Shown: positions 7,609 to 9,509 of the stretch, piece by piece
Numbering within the stretch: the stretch's first letter is position 1
Layout of the letters: the number at the start of each line of letters is the position of its first letter
Assembly: GCA_035291645.1 (NCBI GenBank)
Contig: DATDRQ010000149.1
Coordinates: 1-9,509 of the forward strand
Length of the DNA stretch: 9,509 nucleotides
Reading direction: 5' to 3'
Source: DATDRQ01 sp035291645
GTDB taxonomy: Bacteria; Chloroflexota; Anaerolineae; Anaerolineales; UBA4823
Position numbers and translations under genes: made by a program
Notes under the pieces: model-generated
Database searches by the model: none
The model's input: the letters and a program-made list of their open reading frames with translations, nothing else
Told to the model about the DNA's origin: nothing

Positions 7609-7614
7609 TATAAT
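7609..7614 (+). promoter_or_regulatory. Candidate -10 box (TATAAT) for the MNT-HEPN cassette
   Basis: A perfect TATAAT lies 29 nt before the ATG of the nucleotidyltransferase gene in a clearly AT-rich gap. No good -35 stands at 16-18 bp (the sequence there is CATCGA or ATCGAA), so the promoter may be weak or activator-dependent. The expected transcription start near 7621 would fall at or inside the first AATAGTGAT copy, leaving a leader of about 20 nt with no Shine-Dalgarno. Confidence 0.5.
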
Positions 7615-7621
7615 TATCTCT

Positions 7622-7641
7622 AATAGTGATAGAATAGTGAT
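7622..7641 (+). repeat. 9-bp direct repeat at the antitoxin start, candidate operator
   Basis: AATAGTGAT occurs at 7622-7630 and 7633-7641, an 11-bp period or about one helical turn, so both copies would face the same side of the DNA. The second copy ends 2 nt before the ATG. The gene that follows encodes a winged-helix domain, so autorepression through these repeats is a reasonable inference; no binding is shown by sequence alone. Confidence 0.5.
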
Positions 7642-7643
7642 CT

Positions 7644-8213
7644 ATGCTTACAACGCTCTTTTCCTCTCGTGTTAGAGCCAAAGTACTGGCAGCTTTCTTC
7701 CTCTCGCCAGGGGAGAAACACAATGCCTGGGAACTGGCGCAAAAATTGGGCGAGAATTACAGCGCAGTTTGGAAAGAGCTGGTTCGCCTGGAGGGATTGG
7801 GAATTCTTACGAGCGAGCAGCGGGGAAATTCGAAGGATTATCAGGTCAATAAAACCTGTCCTATAGCACCTGAATTGCGGTCAATCGTTCTTAAGACCGA
7901 TGGCGCTGGAGTGATGATTAAGGAAAAGCTCCTGGAAATGGATAAAGTGAAAGAAGCCTTTATCTATGGATCCTATGCTTCCGGAGATGCCGATACACTC
8001 TCTGACCTTGATTTAATGATCATCGGTGAAATCAACCTGGATCGACTCGCGCCTGTCATCTCCGAACTGGAGAAAGAATTAAACCGTCCAATCAACTATC
8101 TAATTTATTCCGAAGAAGAATGGAATGAAAGGTTGGCAGTTAATGATCCATTCCTGGAGGAAGTCAAGAGAGCTCCCAAGATAACGCTGATCGGAGGGGA
8201 TCATGCCTTATGA
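7644..8213 (+). CDS. Winged-helix / MNT nucleotidyltransferase fusion, probable antitoxin
   Basis: A 189-residue protein in two parts. Residues 1-68 look like a winged helix-turn-helix of MarR/ArsR style (WELAQKLGENYSAVWKELVRLEGLGILTSEQRG). Residues about 85-180 form a minimal nucleotidyltransferase of the Pol-beta superfamily: FIYGSYASGDADTLSDLDL with GS at 109-110 and catalytic-type Asp at 121 and 123. The third acidic position seems to be Asn151 in RPINYLIYS, as in several wHTH-MNT proteins, so catalysis may be altered. In MntA-HepT systems the MNT protein neutralises its HEPN partner by adding AMP to a Tyr near the RNase site. Here the HEPN gene follows with an 11-nt overlap, the usual antitoxin-first order. 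Base composition is lower in GC than comEC (23/60 in 7921-7980), consistent with acquisition as a mobile cassette. Confidence 0.85.
   Translation: MLTTLFSSRVRAKVLAAFFLSPGEKHNAWELAQKLGENYSAVWKELVRLEGLGILTSEQRGNSKDYQVNKTCPIAPELRSIVLKTDGAGVMIKEKLLEMDKVKEAFIYGSYASGDADTLSDLDLMIIGEINLDRLAPVISELEKELNRPINYLIYSEEEWNERLAVNDPFLEEVKRAPKITLIGGDHAL
8193..8197 (+). promoter_or_regulatory. Strong Shine-Dalgarno for the HEPN gene inside the upstream gene
   Basis: GGAGG lies 5 nt before ATG 8203 and within the end of the nucleotidyltransferase gene. It fixes the overlapping start of the HEPN gene and contrasts with the poor site of the antitoxin gene. Confidence 0.7.
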
Positions 8214-8646
8214 TCGGTTGTTAAAATCAAACCGGATCAAACCGCACCGGGCCAACCAGACCGAAATAAAACAACTCCTGCAGTTAGCGATGCGTGATTT
8301 AAGTACTGCAGCACGGAATCTCGAGGAAGCTCCGGATTGGGCGTATAGTATTGCCTATAATTCGATCCTCCAGGCCGGCCGGGCGTTGATGTTTTTCGAG
8401 GGGTATCGACCACGAGGTGGCGAGCAGCATGCCACAGTGGTGGAATTTGTTGAGGAGCGATTGGGAACTGCTTATACAGCCCAGGTGCGGTTATTCGATC
8501 AGATGCGGCGGAAGCGACACCGGGTGATTTATGAAGTCGCAGGATTGGTTTCGAAAAAAGAATCTGAGCAGGCGATTGCATTTGCGAGAGAGTTCGTGGA
8601 AAAGATCACTGAGATCATTAGCGGTCAAGGCAGTTTAGGGATATAG
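8203..8646 (+). CDS. HEPN-domain protein, probable toxin partner of the MNT protein
   Basis: A 147-residue mostly helical protein. Helix 1 of the HEPN fold is around 21-40 (EIKQLLQLAMRDLSTAARNL) and helix 2 is around 46-66 (DWAYSIAYNSILQAGRALMF), followed by GYRPRGGEQHATVVEFVEE. The second conserved region is MRRKRHRVIYE (101-111), equivalent to the Arg/His (R-x4-6-H) RNase motif region of HEPN proteins, with Tyr110 close by. The spacing is not the canonical R-x4-6-H: Arg102 to His106 leaves three residues. An exact R-x4-H occurs earlier at Arg71-His76. HEPN toxins paired with MNT proteins cleave RNA or tRNA and are silenced by AMPylation; that role here rests on the 11-nt overlap with the MNT gene and on the fold. 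Some HEPN proteins lack RNase activity, so toxicity is not certain. Confidence 0.8.
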   Translation: MPYDRLLKSNRIKPHRANQTEIKQLLQLAMRDLSTAARNLEEAPDWAYSIAYNSILQAGRALMFFEGYRPRGGEQHATVVEFVEERLGTAYTAQVRLFDQMRRKRHRVIYEVAGLVSKKESEQAIAFAREFVEKITEIISGQGSLGI

Positions 8647-8676
8647 TTGGCTGGTGGGTTATTGTGATACAAGGGA

Positions 8677-9006
8677 ATGTACAAATCTCTTATTGCCAGG
8701 TTTTTTTCTCCCACTGAGTGGATGGTGCACCAATTCTATCTTGTGCACCTGAGGACTGTCACTCATTCTAGACCTGAAACTCCCCGTTCAGATATAGTCA
8801 ATTCATTGGCGCACCTGCGACAGGAGTGGCAAGAAACCGTTGATGGTGAGAACTTGATTGACGTTCAAGCGAGCGTTGGACTCTTGCTCGGAGATGTGGT
8901 CATGATGCTTGGCCTATCAAGTGACGAGCAAGTAGCGGTTCTGGGTGAGGAACTCCGCAGGGAGTTTATCCAGGTAGTGAGATATCGCAACGGCGGCAAT
9001 GTGTAA
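8677..9006 (+). CDS. Hypothetical 109-residue protein
   Basis: I do not recognise this family. The protein is soluble and looks like a real gene: the C-terminal half reads as an ordered helical unit (NLIDVQASVGLLLGDVVMML, then a SSDEQVAVLGEELRREF helix), and the frame ends just before a clear terminator. The start is unsure. ATG 8677 has AAGGGA directly abutting it, too close for a normal ribosome binding site; in-frame ATG 8722 would give a 94-residue form but also lacks a good site. An in-frame TGA at 8665-8667 rules out earlier starts. It lies 30 nt after the HEPN gene and shares its moderate GC, so it may be a third member of that transcript or an unrelated small gene. Confidence 0.6.
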   Translation: MYKSLIARFFSPTEWMVHQFYLVHLRTVTHSRPETPRSDIVNSLAHLRQEWQETVDGENLIDVQASVGLLLGDVVMMLGLSSDEQVAVLGEELRREFIQVVRYRNGGNV

Positions 9007-9018
9007 AGAGTAGCAGCC

Positions 9019-9046
9019 AGGCCGATCCCGGCACGGCCTTCTTTTT
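9019..9046 (+). terminator. Rho-independent terminator
   Basis: AGGCCG (9019-9024) pairs with CGGCCT (9034-9039) around a 9-nt loop and is followed by TCTTTTT (9040-9046). It starts 12 nt after the stop codon of the 109-residue protein gene. The reverse strand has no T tract on the other side, so it works in the + direction only, between convergent genes. Confidence 0.8.
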
Positions 9047-9116
9047 GGCTTGGGACAATCCAGCTTTCATGAACGTCCCATTCAATTGAAAAACAACATC
9101 AACTTTGGTTCTGTTT
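9047..9116. other. Short gap between convergent genes
   Basis: Nothing functional is recognised here apart from a perfect 10-bp palindrome TTCAATTGAA (9081-9090). It is AT-richer than both flanks. Confidence 0.4.
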
Positions 9117-9227
9117 TTATGGCTTCAGCTCAACGAAATACACTGTGCCTTTCACCTCCAGCGCGCGCTTGACGTGTTCCTGGCCTTTGATTTCGGAGAA
9201 GTCGGCAGGGATGTACAGCCGCCAGTC
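9117..9227 (-). pseudogene. ComM/YifB (Mg-chelatase-like) gene fragment
   Basis: Reading the - strand, ADFSEIKGQEHVKRALEV (9206 down to 9153) matches the stretch that directly precedes the Walker A loop in ComM/YifB, the AAA+ branch-migration helicase acting in natural transformation. In the intact family it continues into an Ala/Gly-rich run and GPPGSGKT. Here it instead reads KGTVYFVELKP and stops at 9117-9119. No start codon lies in this frame between the upstream VOC stop and the match, and the N-terminal and ATPase domains are missing. It therefore looks like a broken remnant of about 37 codons. The match is from memory and only about 18 residues long, so a chance or different family remains possible. 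Confidence 0.5.
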
Positions 9228-9255
9228 GGTGCGGTGCTCACGCCAGTGCGGTCGC

Positions 9256-9509
9256 TCAGTCGCGGCCCTTCGTGGTGGCGATGTCAGCCTCGTTCCCCGC
9301 CGCGTCGGCCAGCGTCCACCATGAGGGCGCGAACTCGTCGCGCACCATCCGGCCACCTGCGGCGAGCGCCGCCGCGATGCGGGCCTCCGCTTGCTCGTAC
9401 GGCACCCAGATCGCGACGTGAATCGCGCCGCCGCCGTCGCCTCGTGGTTCGTTCATCTGCTCGAACCAGAACGCGGGCCCGCGATCGTGCGGGTCGACGA
9501 GGTCCTCGT
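9256..9509 (-). CDS. VOC-family (glyoxalase-like) protein, 5' end outside the window
   Basis: Only the C-terminal 84 or so codons are visible; the gene runs off the right edge. The frame is continuous through the edge (EDLVDPHDRGPAFWFEQ, then MNEPRGDGG...), so the internal Met at 9454-9456 is not the true start. The segment AIHVAIWVPYEQAEARIAAA, then AAGGRMVRDEF, SWWTLADAAGNEADIAT and a short tail match the second half of glyoxalase-like VOC proteins common in actinobacteria. Members bind small molecules or act as dioxygenases or isomerases; the substrate cannot be told here. Base composition is far richer in GC than the rest of the window (44/60 in 9301-9360), which suggests a different origin. 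The - strand orientation opposes all the main genes. Confidence 0.75.
   Translation of the reverse strand, partial: EDLVDPHDRGPAFWFEQMNEPRGDGGGAIHVAIWVPYEQAEARIAAALAAGGRMVRDEFAPSWWTLADAAGNEADIATTKGRD

Noticed and set aside
9454..9456. ATG as the start of the VOC gene
   Set aside because: The - strand frame stays open and family-like upstream to the window edge, so the true start is outside.

Overview
The window is a GC-rich (mostly about 55-65%) bacterial chromosome segment with tightly packed genes, nearly all on the + strand. The style of the proteins suggests a Chloroflexota (Anaerolineae-like) genome or metagenome-assembled genome: a ComEC with an 'ISGFNMT' core, a COG0433-type ATPase with a coiled-coil tail, and short GCTTGC/GCAAGC palindromic arrays between genes. 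This taxonomic guess is an impression from sequence style, not a search result.

Layout. (1) 72-1753: a DUF3267-type membrane zincin-like protein (HELLH) overlaps by 7 nt a secreted lipoprotein with two phospholipase D (HKD) motifs. (2) 1754-2004: a 251-bp gap holding a 3 x 16-bp array of self-complementary repeats, a candidate promoter and a good ribosome binding site. (3) 2005-7543: a HerA/FtsK-like ATPase with a long C-terminal coiled coil, an ICMT/NnrU-type membrane methyltransferase-like protein, and ComEC, the inner-membrane DNA channel of natural transformation, 4 nt after the methyltransferase. The ComEC C-terminal metallo-beta-lactamase-type domain is present as a fold remnant, but every metal-binding signature I can align is replaced. 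(4) 7544-9006: a lower-GC segment with its own TATAAT-type promoter. It holds a winged-helix/MNT nucleotidyltransferase overlapping a HEPN protein (a toxin-antitoxin-like pair) and a 109-residue protein I do not recognise, closed by a clear Rho-independent terminator. (5) 9117-9509, - strand: a short fragment resembling the ComM/YifB Mg-chelatase-like ATPase, and the 3' part of a very GC-rich VOC (glyoxalase-like) gene running off the window.

How the genes may work together: ComEC, a ComM-like fragment and an exported PLD nuclease-like lipoprotein all sit in one window. One inference worth testing is that DNA degradation during uptake has moved from the ComEC C-terminal domain to a separate envelope nuclease. 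The MNT-HEPN pair looks like a self-regulated toxin-antitoxin cassette inserted downstream of comEC; a 9-bp direct repeat at the antitoxin start codon is a candidate operator. No complete new multi-gene system can be claimed from sequence alone; the strongest oddities are the degenerate ComEC nuclease domain, the palindromic tandem array and the wHTH-MNT/HEPN cassette.
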